From assembly GCA_949316235.1 (NCBI GenBank), contig OX438741.1, forward strand, positions 24,952,324 through 25,016,323: a DNA stretch of 64,000 nt, in the 5' to 3' direction. Source of the stretch: Oegoconia quadripuncta. Its lineage: Eukaryota; Arthropoda; Insecta; Lepidoptera; Autostichidae. The position numbers and the translations under genes are program-made. Positions 63,897 through 64,000 of this stretch are shown in pieces. Below the pieces are notes generated by a model. That model ran no database searches, had not been told where the DNA came from, and saw nothing but the letters and a program-made list of their open reading frames with translations. The first letter of the stretch is position 1. Each line of letters opens with the position of its first letter.

Positions 63897-64000
63897 CACC
63901 AACTAAACTAAAACCAATTTTGGAGTGGTGCCGTCGCATCGTACTGTTCCAGGGAGAAAGAGACAGTAGTACTTTAAAACTGGTTTTAGTTTAGTTGGTG
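63897..64000. mobile_element. 104-bp MITE, family N copy 2, at window edge
   Basis: CACCAACTAAACTAAAACCA at 63897-63916 is exactly inverted at 63981-64000. The inside has CAGGGAGAAAGAGACAGTAG. The right flank is outside the window, so the target duplication cannot be checked. Confidence 0.8.

Overview
The window looks like nuclear DNA from a moth or butterfly (Lepidoptera). It is AT-rich, has one multi-exon gene with ordinary GT-AG introns, and most of the rest is interspersed repeats of types I know from lepidopteran genomes: tRNA-headed SINEs, a Helitron of the Lep1 kind, RTE- and Jockey-like LINE tails, a mariner, a BEL/Pao element and many short inverted-repeat elements. The species cannot be told from the sequence alone. 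No rRNA operon, true tRNA gene or CRISPR array is present.

Host gene (14255-23382, + strand): seven exons join into a 301-residue secreted chymotrypsin-fold protein. All six introns have GT-AG ends, the reading frame is open throughout, and four predicted disulfides and six N-glycosylation sequons are present. Two of the three catalytic residues are replaced (His to Ser71, Ser to Tyr229). It is therefore a serine protease homologue (pseudoprotease). It ends in a hydrophobic tail that may be a GPI-anchor signal or a membrane segment. Introns 3 to 6 hold repeats and, in intron 4, decayed coding-like sequence.

Mobile elements by region: 1-13 kb has a 5'-truncated Jockey-like LINE, Helitron ends, a 5S-rRNA-like fragment, an RTE remnant and copies of a family I call Z. 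At 12.6-13.7 kb a chain of SINE insertions can be ordered in time. 24-31 kb has SINEs, a perfect hairpin and an inverted-repeat element nested in a SINE. 33.6-34.9 kb has a full-length mariner with an intact DD34D transposase on the - strand. 35.1-35.9 kb has an 816-bp element with 269-bp inverted arms. 38.5-39.2 kb has a 72-bp satellite grown inside a Z copy. 39.5-43.1 kb is an internally deleted BEL/Pao retrotransposon (- strand) with both LTRs and a 4-bp target duplication. 44-64 kb has further SINEs, a Helitron with both ends, and several small inverted-repeat elements.

Apart from the protease homologue, the only intact long coding sequence is the mariner transposase. Family letters (A, B, C, D, E, F, G, H, J, K, L, M, N, P, Q, R, S, T, Z) are my own labels for groups defined by comparing copies inside this window. 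All boundaries were read by eye.
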